Shown here: one piece after another, positions 55,123 through 64,000 of the stretch
Layout of the letters: the number at the start of each line of letters is the position of its first letter
How positions within the stretch are numbered: the first letter of the stretch is position 1
NCBI GenBank assembly: GCA_022496185.1
Contig: WTXG01000175.1
Span: forward strand, 1-64,000
Direction: 5' to 3'
Source of the DNA: Multifurca ochricompacta
Lineage: Eukaryota > Basidiomycota > Agaricomycetes > Russulales > Russulaceae
DNA: 64,000 nucleotides
Position numbers and translations under genes: made by a program
Notes under the pieces: generated by a model
Seen by the model: the letters and a program-made list of their open reading frames with translations, nothing else
Told to the model about the DNA's origin: nothing
Databases searched by the model: none

Positions 55123-57018
55123 TAGTGATGTGCCTGGCCTGGCTCAAAGCTGGAAGCTGGGCCAAGCCAGGCCTGTTTGGGCCAGGCCAAGCCAGGCCAT
55201 TGTGATGGCCCAGCAAGGGCTTTGGCCCAGCTCAGAGAAACTAAAAGCCAAAGCTGCCAGCTCAGGCTGTGGCTTTCAACAGCACATACAAGTGCAATAG
55301 CAATCATCAAAATCAGTAGAAATCTGATCACAAAGTGGTTGATTTGGGTCACATGATCATGTTTATCATGGCATTTCAAACTTTTTCTTTGATATAGCTT
55401 TGCAATATGTAACACACCAAGTCAGATTTGGATTAGCTGAACTATAACTACTAGTTATATGTCATAAAATTTTCTCTGCCAAAAGCCGTGGCTTGGGCCA
55501 AGCTGTCTGTGGTGGCTTTGGCTCGGCCCAGACTTCAGGAAAGCCAGAGCCACCTCAGGCTGAGCCAAAGCCACAGCTTTTGGGCCAAGCTGGGCCAGAA
55601 CATCTAGTGATTGGCAGGGGTAACCCTGGGGTATCCTCATTGGTACCCATACCCATACCCACAGGTTACCTGTGGGTCACCCGTGAAAATGCGTGCAAGT
55701 TCTTTACTTGCATCGCGCATTTCGGATACCCGGCCCGGGCCTTCCTGGACCAAGAAGATACACAATGCGTTCATTTGTGGCTGCTTAAGATCCCTCAATG
55801 ACTCTTATTTTATGTTCAGAAGATTAAGATAATTCATTATTCCATTTTTATTTTATTATTCTGCTTTCAATTTTATACAAGCACAACTAAAATACAGTAT
55901 ACAGAGATGATTAGATAGGATGTTATAGAACATTGGTGAAAAGCCTGTCAGATAACCACACAGAATGCAAAATAATTTGATGAACACATAGCAATTTGCA
56001 GGGGTAACCCCTGGATAATTGTTTTGATACCTGGGTTACCCATAAAATGAAACGTGTGCAAGTTCTTTACTTGCATCGCGCATTTCGGACATCCAGCCTG
56101 GGACATCCCGGTCAAGGAGATACACACTTGGACACAACGCGTTCATTTATGGCTACTCAAGATCCCTCAAAAATTCCTGTTTTATGTTCATAAGATTAAG
56201 AAAATTTATTATTCCATTTTTATTTTATTATTCTGGTTTCAATTTTATACGAGCATGACTGTTCTTTGCGTTTCTGCGCATTTCGGATAAATGGCCTGGG
56301 CCATCCCGGTCGAGGAGATAAGCACTTGGACACAATGCATTCATTTATGGCTACTCAAGATCCCTCAAATATTGTTGGTTTATGTTCAGAAGATTGAAAG
56401 GATCCTTTATTTACATTACTATTTTATTATTCTGGTTTCATTTCATACAAGCGCGACTGTCCTGGTGCGTTTAAGTCAACCTTCCTTAATAGGAAGGAGG
56501 TCAGACCACCATGCAATGCAATGTAGTTGCTGCCCTATGCAGCTTGTAGATACATGTGGGCCTTGTTTCAGTAAACTAATTTGATAATGAGATTATATTA
56601 TAGTCTAAAGTAGTCTAGAGAGTATTTTAGATAGTGCCAGACTGGCAGAATTGGTCACACGTTGATAAAACAGGTGCATCATGATTTTCAAGAAGTGGAT
56701 CACTGATAACACTTTTATTTTACATCGCACCATTGATCTGCTTTGATATTTCATATGATAATACTAGAACATATTTAAAGATACCCTATAGCATACATCA
56801 GACGAGATCTTTTATTTTTGTGGCTGCAGATGTGTTTTATCTTAGAATTTCTACTGATCTTGTCAATGCATGATTGGTGCCTATACCCGCCAAACCCGCC
56901 ATGCGGGTACGGGTTTCCATGGGTTGGGAGCCGTATACCCATACCTGTACCCAGCAAAACCCATGGCACTTACCCGTGTGGGTATGAAAACCCTTGACAA
57001 TCACTAAGAACATCACTA
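55123..57018. mobile_element. hAT-like non-autonomous element Y, split by element Z
   Basis: The left end TAGTGATGTGCCTGGCC and the right end (inward TAGTGATGTTCTGGCCC, completed at 57015-57018) form terminal inverted repeats. Excluding Z, Y is about 486 bp, rich in ggcc/gccaagcc inverted subterminal motifs. It has no coding capacity. A related piece lies at 62480-62615. Confidence 0.7.
55605..57006. mobile_element. hAT-like non-autonomous element Z, with 8-bp target duplication
   Basis: 1402 bp. Ends TAGTGATTGGCAGGGG and (inward) TAGTGATTGTCAAGGG fit the hAT (T/C)AGNG consensus. The flanks agaacatc (55597-55604 and 57007-57014) are an exact 8-bp duplication. Inside, a module with gcaagttctttacttgcatc and gcgcatttcgga recurs near 55690, 56055 and 56270. 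Shares sequence with 30566-31377. No transposase is encoded. Confidence 0.85.
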
Positions 57019-57240
57019 TCAACAGCAGGAAACCATTTTTTAGTACATAGAATAAAATATGCAAGCTGTATTATACATTACATGGAATGTAGAAGTAAAT
57101 CATCATGAATCTAAGTTCTTACCTTGGATTTGATATCCCATGGTGTTCCATGAGGTCTGTGCAGCCTCATGATCACCAGTGCAGGCCCAGGTGTGCAGTT
57201 GTCATGTTCCTGTCTTCTCTAGATGTTGAACATCCTTTAC

Positions 57241-58028
57241 CAGATGACTAGCATCAGCTCCAATGTCCTGCAACACCATGCTGTTGATCCAGATTCAATT
57301 TTTGTGCAGGAGTTGTGATCAGATAATCTTGGCTGCCTCAACAAGCTTGTCTGCCTGTGATGAAAGTGCATTAATCTTGATTTGTAGCTTTGATGGGAAT
57401 GAGTAGCTGTTCTGATGATTGTTTGAGTCATTGATGTACTTCTTCCTCAAGATCACTCTCATCTCCATCATTGAGCAGTTCTTGTACCTCTTCCATGTCA
57501 AGTTTGGCCAATGATGACATTTCTTCAGTACTTGTTGACATCACACTCTGTGGCTGCTTGCCTAGCATCCCCTCAAGATCAAACACTCTCCATTGGCCTT
57601 CCACCAGCATATCTGGATTTCCTATCCAAATATGGTCATCTCCATCAGTGATACTGCCTTCATCTGGATCCAGGTGCTCAACCTCCATCCCTTCAATATT
57701 GCATACAAGAGCAGGGTGGCAATAAAGTGGCAAAACATGGCAACGGACAACTTGATGCCAGAAGTGCATGGGGGGAGGCTGTACCAATTGGACAAGGTGC
57801 TTACAGAGGTGCTGGCTGTGATACTTTTGCTGTCCACAATTGCATGTCCATGTAGTAACATCTGTGACATAGATAACATTGCTGATGGATGCTTCCACAA
57901 GCTGTTTCCAAGACATCTTGAAGTACCTTTGATAAGTTGAAAGTGGCTTCAAGCAACCCATGTTGGCCCACACGTACTCTGGCAAAGGGACCTTAAGTAA
58001 GACCCTAACCCACACTCTAGAAAAGGAA
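57241..58028 (-). pseudogene. SWIM zinc-finger transposase-type remnant (MULE-like)
   Basis: C-terminal part of a protein with a SWIM motif (TTWTCNCGQQKYHSQHLCKH, pattern C-x-C...C-x-H) preceded by a beta-hairpin-like VIYVTDVTTW and followed by an acidic tail (EVQELLNDGDESDLEEE). SWIM domains of this kind occur in Mutator-like transposases and many unnamed fungal proteins. The upstream catalytic part is absent: the reading runs into a tRNA-like insertion at 58029-58103. The 3' end drifts between frames after 57428. Confidence 0.6.
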
Positions 58029-58103
58029 TGGCCACGTTGGGGATTGAACCCAAGACCTCTGGACAATCCAGGTCTGGCGCTCTAACCACTGAGCTACACG
58101 GCC
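58029..58103 (-). tRNA. tRNA-like sequence (SINE head or tRNA pseudogene)
   Basis: A 75-nt sequence with a 7-bp acceptor stem (GGCCGTG with CGTGGCC, two G-U pairs), box A/D-arm TAGCTCAGTGGTTAGAGC, T-arm TTGGGTTCAATCCCCAA with box B, and discriminator A. The anticodon arm is not canonical: the best stem gives a 7-nt loop GATTGTC that lacks T33 and has a bulged A. It is therefore unlikely to be a working tRNA. The tRNA-like part leads into about 40-50 nt of unrelated sequence and interrupts a transposase remnant, which fits a tRNA-derived SINE. Confidence 0.55.
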
Positions 58104-58239
58104 TGGGTTCTACATGGAGCATAACCTTATATACCAAGGTCATGTGAGAGTTGCATCGTGCAGCACTACACTTGTGTCAACACGCCCCCATGCACATGCA
58201 ACCGTGCATGCAAACTCTCCCAATTTCCTTTCTAGGGGG

Positions 58240-59244
58240 TCAAAGGCACAGAGTAGACGACGTGCTGCTACCATTAACTATAGTAGCTACTTGTGTGGAG
58301 TTATTTTGTACACTGGGGCCTTGCCCCTTCCTCTTGTTGCCCTTTTTGCCTGCATCAGCATTGGCTCTGTCCTGTTTCCTTTGCCGACATTCGTTAGCCT
58401 TGTGGCCCGGCTTCTGGCAATAGAAGCAGGTGACATCATTGGACGATGATGCACCTGCAGGAGGTGGCATGAAAGATACTTGTTTTTTATTTTTATTTTT
58501 GTTGACATGGGCTGCCTTGTTAAGGGCAGCCCCAACACCACTTCCTGCAGGGCCGGCTAGTCGGCTTTCCTCATTTAGGAACCTTTGTACAAGGTCCTGA
58601 GGGGAAAGGCGGTCAGGAGGACCTGACGCCAGGATTGAGCCAGCAATGGCTGAGTAGGATGGAGGTAGGGATTGGAGCAGTATAAAGCTCATCTGGAGAT
58701 CAGAGATCTCCATCCCATTTTCCTTGAGGGTACTCCTCACATCCAACACACGCTGCAACTGGGGTCTGAATTGTTTACCCTCCTCCAAGCGGAAGGAGGA
58801 TACAGAACACCACAAGTTGTAGGTGGCCATGCTACCTACTGAGCCATAGAGTGATTCCAAATGCTCATACTTGGCATTGACAGAAGGGTAAGTTCTGTCA
58901 GAGGCAATCTGGGAGTATGTTTCCGGTGATGTGACCATCACCAGAACTCCCATGAGGACTTCCTCCACCCTATTCCATTCTAGGTACATAGGCTCAGACC
59001 AAAGCGCAAAGCGCTTGGCGTACTCGTCATCCTTTTCTCCATCCTCTGGCTTAGGAGCATTCAGGAACTCAGGGGCATCATGAGTAATGTGCCTCTTCAT
59101 CCCATTTATCCTAAGCAGGGCAGTGAAGGACACTGACCACTGCTGCCAGTTGGAGCTGTCAAGTTTGTCGAACTTGAAGGTGGGGGGGAAGACGATGGAA
59201 GACATTTTTTGAGATGATTTGTAAAAAGATGATCCTGGTTCCAA
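58240..59244 (-). CDS. copia-type Gag of element C2 (334 codons, open)
   Basis: Full-length copia Gag with start MEPGSSFYKSSQKMSSIVFPP. LDSSNWQQWSVSFTALLRIN, LESLYGSVGSMATYNLWCSV, RPQLQRVLDVRSTLKENGME, and a zinc knuckle CFYCQKPGHKANEC (C-x2-C-x4-H-x4-C). Same order as the broken gag of C1. The frame ends soon after the knuckle (VATIVNGS), where homology to C1 stops and pol is absent. C2 is thus a gag-only derivative, which could still make a Gag protein. Homology begins at about 58256; the last few codons come from flanking DNA. Confidence 0.8.
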   Translation of the reverse strand: MEPGSSFYKSSQKMSSIVFPPTFKFDKLDSSNWQQWSVSFTALLRINGMKRHITHDAPEFLNAPKPEDGEKDDEYAKRFALWSEPMYLEWNRVEEVLMGVLVMVTSPETYSQIASDRTYPSVNAKYEHLESLYGSVGSMATYNLWCSVSSFRLEEGKQFRPQLQRVLDVRSTLKENGMEISDLQMSFILLQSLPPSYSAIAGSILASGPPDRLSPQDLVQRFLNEESRLAGPAGSGVGAALNKAAHVNKNKNKKQVSFMPPPAGASSSNDVTCFYCQKPGHKANECRQRKQDRANADAGKKGNKRKGQGPSVQNNSTQVATIVNGSSTSSTLCL

Positions 59245-60117
59245 GGAGCAATTAGAACCAGTTGTCCAGGTCTCATTTAAGAGGGCCCGTCCATTCTGTG
59301 GCGCTATGCTTCAGAACTTAAAGAAGTCCTGCCTCTGATGTGCGACTTCTAAGTAGTATAGTAAGCTGTCTAGCGCCATCTACAACAAGTCCTAAGCCCA
59401 CATCAGGGGGACATTGTGTAAATAGATGGGGAGTCATGTCATGGAGGAGCCAACCGCAAGTTCCACTAGAGACAAAGGGTATAGAGCCCTTCCTCTAGTG
59501 CTGGTGGTGGAGTCCATGATTAAGCCCTAGATGATTGGGGCCATGACTATAGTAGACTATTGGGTTTCCTCTGGTTGGGGCGAACCCCCAATGAAAGCAG
59601 CGGGTACTTCTGCCCAGAGACAAAACCCTCTAGCTACTGTGTAAATACTATCGTAGTTCAAGCCTACTTGTATCGAGCCCAAGTGTCATGGGAGTGACTA
59701 CCCATGCCTTGTTCTAGACCCTAAACTCTACCAGCAGGTCGCTAAACCTGGCTTACGGATCAAGCCAAGCATTGACTGAACCTATAGCTCCAAGCCTTCT
59801 GGGCAAGGGCCTACTAAGACTATGGATGGGATGAAAACCCAGCTACAACTAAGAATACTATTTACTTAGAGCGCACATGAGGAACTCAAGGTGTTTCACC
59901 CGCTTAGGGTCCCTCATCACCTCTTGCAAGAATCCCCTGAGGGACTAGCCAGACAGATCAAGGTGGTCACATAAAGCGCACCACCTTGTGGACAGTTAAG
60001 GGCAAGAAGAAGAAATCGAAGCTCACTGTGACTTGTTTGGGAAAGGCGAAGTCTTGAAGCAGTGAGCTTGAAGAAGGTTGGACTGATCAAAGAAATACGA
60101 TCAGTAAAGCATGCCCA

Positions 60118-60129
60118 GGGCCCATAACC
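60118..60129 (-). promoter_or_regulatory. Primer-binding site of copia C2
   Basis: The same GGTTATGGGCCC (minus strand) as C1, directly next to the LTR. Confidence 0.7.
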
Positions 60130-60629
60130 TGTGAAACAGGCATGTGCGCAGCATACTGACTGTAAGTTTAGCGGGTTAAGCTAGAAAGACAAGTTATACT
60201 TCAGAGGTTGAAGAAACTCTATTGCACTATACTACACACCTAGAAAGACAAGTTATCTACAGGAGACGGTTAGTCAAAGGTAAGTAGTAATAAGAGAGAT
60301 GGACTTACACTTCAGAGGTGAAGAAACTCTGAAGTGTAGGAGATGAAACAGACACCCTTATATACAATTGAAGGGATGGTCTGTGCACTGGGAATAAGTC
60401 CACAAGTGCTGGACAAAGTCCAAACAGTAAACAAGAGGGAATAAGGCCATTGGCCAATACAGAAATCACATGTTACATGGTGCATCAGTCAGCTACTGCG
60501 GAATGTGAGAAAGAAAGTAATAATGATATAGTAAAAGTCCGAAACTCCGGAATCTAATCTAATCCACAAAGCAGCTAATCTAATCACCTGATGCCTGAAG
60601 CATCACCGAACATCTTCTGTGTTCAACAA
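60130..60629 (-). repeat. 5' LTR of copia C2 (500 bp)
   Basis: Minus-strand TGTTGAACAC...GTTTCACA, with the paired cttcagaggttgaag blocks and TATA region seen in C1. Confidence 0.8.
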
Positions 60630-60836
60630 CCCAAACAATATGTGTCTTCAAGGACTTCTGCACACACAATGTACTTGGGTGTGACTTTAGTTATGATAAT
60701 CCAAACAAGGAGGTCAAGGTGAGGTTGAAGCATGTGGTGCAGGTGATTGTGTTTTAACTGCCTCCAGAGGTTTTCAGTTCCCATTGTTGTTCACCACTGA
60801 GATACATATGGAGATGTCAAGTGTGCCCAGAGTTTC
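60630..60836. other. Spacer between copia copies
   Basis: About 200 bp, unclassified, with no repeat recognised. Possibly part of the MULE-like remnant region. Confidence 0.35.
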
Positions 60837-62130
60837 TGTCAAACAATCATGCTGCTGGTTATACTGACTGTGGTTAGTAGCGGTGAGGCTAAAAGACAAG
60901 TGATACTTCAGAGGTGAAGATAACTCTAGATTACTATACTACACACCTAAAAGACAAGTGATCTACAAGAGACGGTTAGTCAAAGGTAAAGAGAGGAGTA
61001 TAGTAGATGGGACTTACACTTCAGAGGTGAAGATAACTCTGAAGTGTAAGAGACGAAACAGACACCCTTATATACCCATGGGGGCCAGGGGAAATGGTCT
61101 GTGCGCACTGGGAATAAGTCCACAAGTGCCAGACAATAAACAGAGAGGGATAAAGGCCATTGGCCAAAGAGATATCACATGCTTACTGTGCATTACTAAG
61201 TCCATCACTAATCAGCTGAGTAAGTTGAAAAAGAAGTGTAATAAAGATAACATAAAAAGTCCGATACTCCGATATCTAATCTAATCTAATCTACAGCTGA
61301 AGCGAACTTTAGATGCCTGAAGCATCTCCAGACACGTCCTGTGTCAACAACATTCTCACTCTCCCACCATGCAACATGAGCACATTCTCAACCTTGAGAG
61401 TGACACAAGTGGTGTGTGTGCTAGAGAAGTAGGCATTCAAATATGTCAGACATTCAGTCTGCATAAGCGAATCTACAACTCATATGCAAAACTCACAACC
61501 CTGCACTTCTTGTTGACTCGTTCTCAACCTTGTTGGCTGGTGATATGCTCATTCAATTGTGATGGCAGTGTGCTCATCCAACTCATTTCCCATCTATGAT
61601 CAATGCCTTCAGCATGGAGGGATGTTGACACAGTACATGTCTGGGGATGCTTCAGGCATCTAAGGTTCACTTCAGCTGTAGATTAGATTAGATTAGATTC
61701 CGGAGTACCGGACTTTTTATGTTATCTTTATTACACTTTTTCTCACCTTACTCAGCTGATTAGTGATGGACTTAGTAATGCACAGTATAGCATGTGATTC
61801 TCCTTTGGCCAATGGCCTTTGTCCCTCATTGTATATTGTCCAGCACTTGTGGACTTATTCCCAGTGCGCACAGACCATTTCCCCTGGCCCCCATGGGTAT
61901 ATAAGGGTGTCTGTTTTGTCCTTTACACTTCAGAGTTTCTTCTATCTCTGAAGTGTAAGTTTGTCTAATACTTTCTACTATACCTTTGACTAACGCCTCT
62001 TGTAGATACTTGTCTTTCTAGGTCAGTAGTATAGTAATAGAGAGTTTCTTCTATCTCTGAAGTATACTTGTCTTTCTAGCCTAAACTGCTACTAACCACA
62101 GTCAGTAACCAGCAGCATGGTTGTTCAACA
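60837..62130. mobile_element. copia fold-back: two LTRs in inverted orientation around a pol-end fragment
   Basis: 60837-61349 is a copia LTR in minus orientation. 61350-61622 is the plus-strand equivalent of the C1 region between pol stop and 3' LTR, ending in the purine tract catggaggga. 61623-62130 is an LTR in plus orientation. The two U3 ends face each other, so the unit is an inverted repeat of about 510 bp with a 273-bp centre. No target duplication is seen. Confidence 0.75.
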
Positions 62131-62909
62131 CTCTGAATATTGGGTTGATATGGTAGTGATTGGACTCAGGCTGCCATCTCTGGTATCAATTGATTGCATG
62201 CTATGGCTGCACTTCCAACATATTCTTGCTGTATTTTCACTCTTAGTTTCACCACAATCTCAACATCTTATCTTATCTACATAGTAAGTGCAGGATAGAA
62301 GCACCTGTTACAAACACTGTTATTGATACAAGCTAAACTAAGAGGTTTTTATACAATTTATGTTACAGGAGTTAAATAGGAGACATAATATGGCAGAAGG
62401 CCAAAGCAGTGGCCATTGGGTTGATATAATGTAAACTACAAGTCCTTCAAAAAATGCAGCTAAAACTTGATTTGATGCTGTAAAGCCACAGCTTGGGCCT
62501 AAGGTGGCCAGAAGCTGTTGCTATGGCCCAGGCTTGAGTTTTAAAAAGCCTGAGCCGCCAAAAGCCGAGCCTAAGCCGTGGCTTTCAGGCTGAGCCAGGG
62601 CTGTCACAACACTATTACTGACCATCAAAAAACTATCCACCTCCACCCTGCATCGTTTCTGACTGGCCATTTGGAATGTGATATTCTCAACCACAGGCAG
62701 GGGCCATTGGATGCCCTTGAGACTCATGTAACATATTAACCAATGAAAGTTTGCACCATTCCATTCATTTGCCTGGTCGCACTCTGACCGGCAAGCCATT
62801 ACCAGGTGTTCCATGAGCCATCATAGAAGGTTGAACAAACGGAAACACATCTGATCTGATTGCGTGCCAATCGGCTGGCCGTCACCACTCACAGCAAATG
62901 AGACAGGGG
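62131..62909. other. Intergenic, with hAT-like Y fragment
   Basis: 62480-62615 carries the gcctgagcc/ggctcaggc-type motifs of element Y and may be a decayed copy. The rest is unclassified; no gene supported. Confidence 0.4.
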
Positions 62910-64000
62910 TAGGGCTGCGCGCCGTACCCGTAGCTTACGGTATGACAGTGCCGTAGTACGGTGCCGTACCCATACCGTGCCAGCTCAAGTCAATCATCGA
63001 GATGGACAGTTATGGGTACAGAAAACGCCGTCTGAACCCGTCAAAAAACGGCCGTAGACGGCATTAGACGGCATGGACAGCAGGGCTTTAATCTTGTCAT
63101 TAAGCCACCAAAACTCCCCCACTATAGTATCTTTACCTATTTAGATAGTAGATAAGTGTTAGCTAAATATGGTAAAGATAAGAGATAAGATAAACTAACT
63201 AATACTCACTTCAGTTTATGTGGTCAAAACTGAAGTGAACATGTACAGAATAGTGACCTTTTATACTGCTCAGAGGAGCATGACAATAAGTAGAATAAAT
63301 ATAGTGATTTAAATGCGACAAGACAGAAGGAATGTGTTGTGCGTGCAATGTCTCTGAATCAATTATCTGACGCACTTTAGATTATCTTATCATAATCATA
63401 AGATCGAGTCCACCCAGGAGCCCGGCTGTCCGGTAGTTGCAACTGGCCCATCTCAACAGCATATTATGGATTATGGAGTAGATTAGATTAGTGGATAGGG
63501 CACGATCTCCCTCCATTGCCTGACAAGAAGCAGTTGCATCTTGCACACACACAAGCTGATACTGCACTGGGTCGTTGAGCTGTCTATTAGTCTATATATT
63601 TGATTTTTTGCCTTATTGTAATTGAATTTTGGTCTGCCAGAGTCCAGTTGGAGGCATGCTCGCATTTAGGAGTTGCCTTGTGCAAGCCTGAATATAGTTT
63701 TTGGATGCCCCCTTTTGGGGCATGTTTTGGTATTGCTTCTCTGATATCTCTTTTGTGATAATGTACCTACAATTACATTTATTGAGGGAGTTCATGTTCC
63801 AGTATGCCCTGTTTACACCAATCACACTCACAGAAGCAAATGCAATGCTTGAAGTCCCTCTATGAGTTTCAAATTATGGCTGGTAAAGTAGATTGTTGGG
63901 TATTGTACTCATAAACTACTACCTTGGTCAACTTTATTTTCTCTAGTAATACCGTCTACTACCGTATACCGTAAAACGGCCGTACCGTACCCGTACCGTA
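62910..64000 (+). mobile_element. hAT-like repeat X, long copy, cut by window end
   Basis: Starts TAGGGCTGCGCGCCGTACCC like the copies at 29830 and 25510 (inverted). The last 50 bases of the window (from about 63948) are cgtaccgta-rich in the opposite sense, as expected for the other terminus. X would then be slightly longer than 1.09 kb. Its inner part (about 63265-63430) is the inverse of 30190-30340. No transposase frame seen. Confidence 0.55.

Larger units (their letters stand above)
58256..60629 (-). mobile_element. Ty1/copia element C2, truncated (5' LTR, leader, gag)
   Basis: 5' LTR 60130-60629, primer site 60118-60129, leader, gag, then loss of pol and 3' LTR. The leader and LTR are clearly related to C1 but more diverged than the C1 LTRs are from each other. 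Confidence 0.8.

Overview
This window is nuclear DNA of a filamentous basidiomycete, most likely an Agaricomycete. Host genes carry several short GT-AG introns of about 45-105 nt. They encode families typical of mushrooms: a multi-pass membrane protein beginning MVNWHDP, an Rds1-like ferritin-fold secreted protein, a small secreted 145-aa protein and a membrane-anchored pepsin-like protease. The mobile DNA is also fungal: Ty3/gypsy chromoviruses, Ty1/copia, hAT-like, Tc1/mariner and MULE/SWIM remnants. No species can be named from the sequence alone.

Layout. 1-25.5 kb is a nest of retrotransposons: gypsy element A1 (+ strand, 1-7028), a 56/61-bp minisatellite, remnants of a second gypsy family B, a copia element (- strand, 9001-15565), more family B, a broken Tc1/mariner transposase, and a complete gypsy element A2 (- strand, 17850-25350, target duplication taatg). 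26.7-34.9 kb is a direct segmental duplication of about 3 kb carrying a membrane-protein gene twice, split by about 2.1 kb containing hAT-like and Tc1-like DNA. 35-53.6 kb is the gene-rich part: an ABM-like protein (-), the DEAD-box helicase DBP7 (-), the Rds1-like protein (+), the small secreted protein (-), an unknown 165-aa protein (+), a 14-exon Ser/Thr kinase (+) and an aspartic protease with a C-terminal membrane anchor (-). 55-64 kb is again transposon-rich: a hAT-like element nested in another hAT-like element, both with target duplications, a SWIM-domain transposase remnant cut by a tRNA-like (SINE-like) insertion, a truncated second copia with an open gag, an inverted-LTR copia fold-back, and a further hAT-like repeat running off the end.

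Most unusual content. Gypsy family A (and a fragment of B) has an extra ORF of about 400 codons between integrase-chromodomain and the 3' LTR. It encodes a predicted coiled coil and four zinc-knuckle-like motifs, and it is open in both family-A copies although gag-pol is broken in each. The family appears to self-prime (Tf1/Sushi mode): the primer-binding site is complementary to an 11-nt LTR motif lying 34 nt from the TATA box in every copy. The copia elements instead carry a site matching the anticodon region of initiator tRNA-Met. The two LTRs of A2 differ at ten positions, all CpG transitions, and four gypsy stop codons are TGA where a homologue has arginine, so cytosine methylation probably drives decay. 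Several otherwise sound host genes need exactly one extra base at a short G/C run, which points to base-calling undercounts more than to real pseudogenes.

Gene structures were assembled by hand from splice signals and reading frame. Family names rest on recognised motifs, not on a database search.
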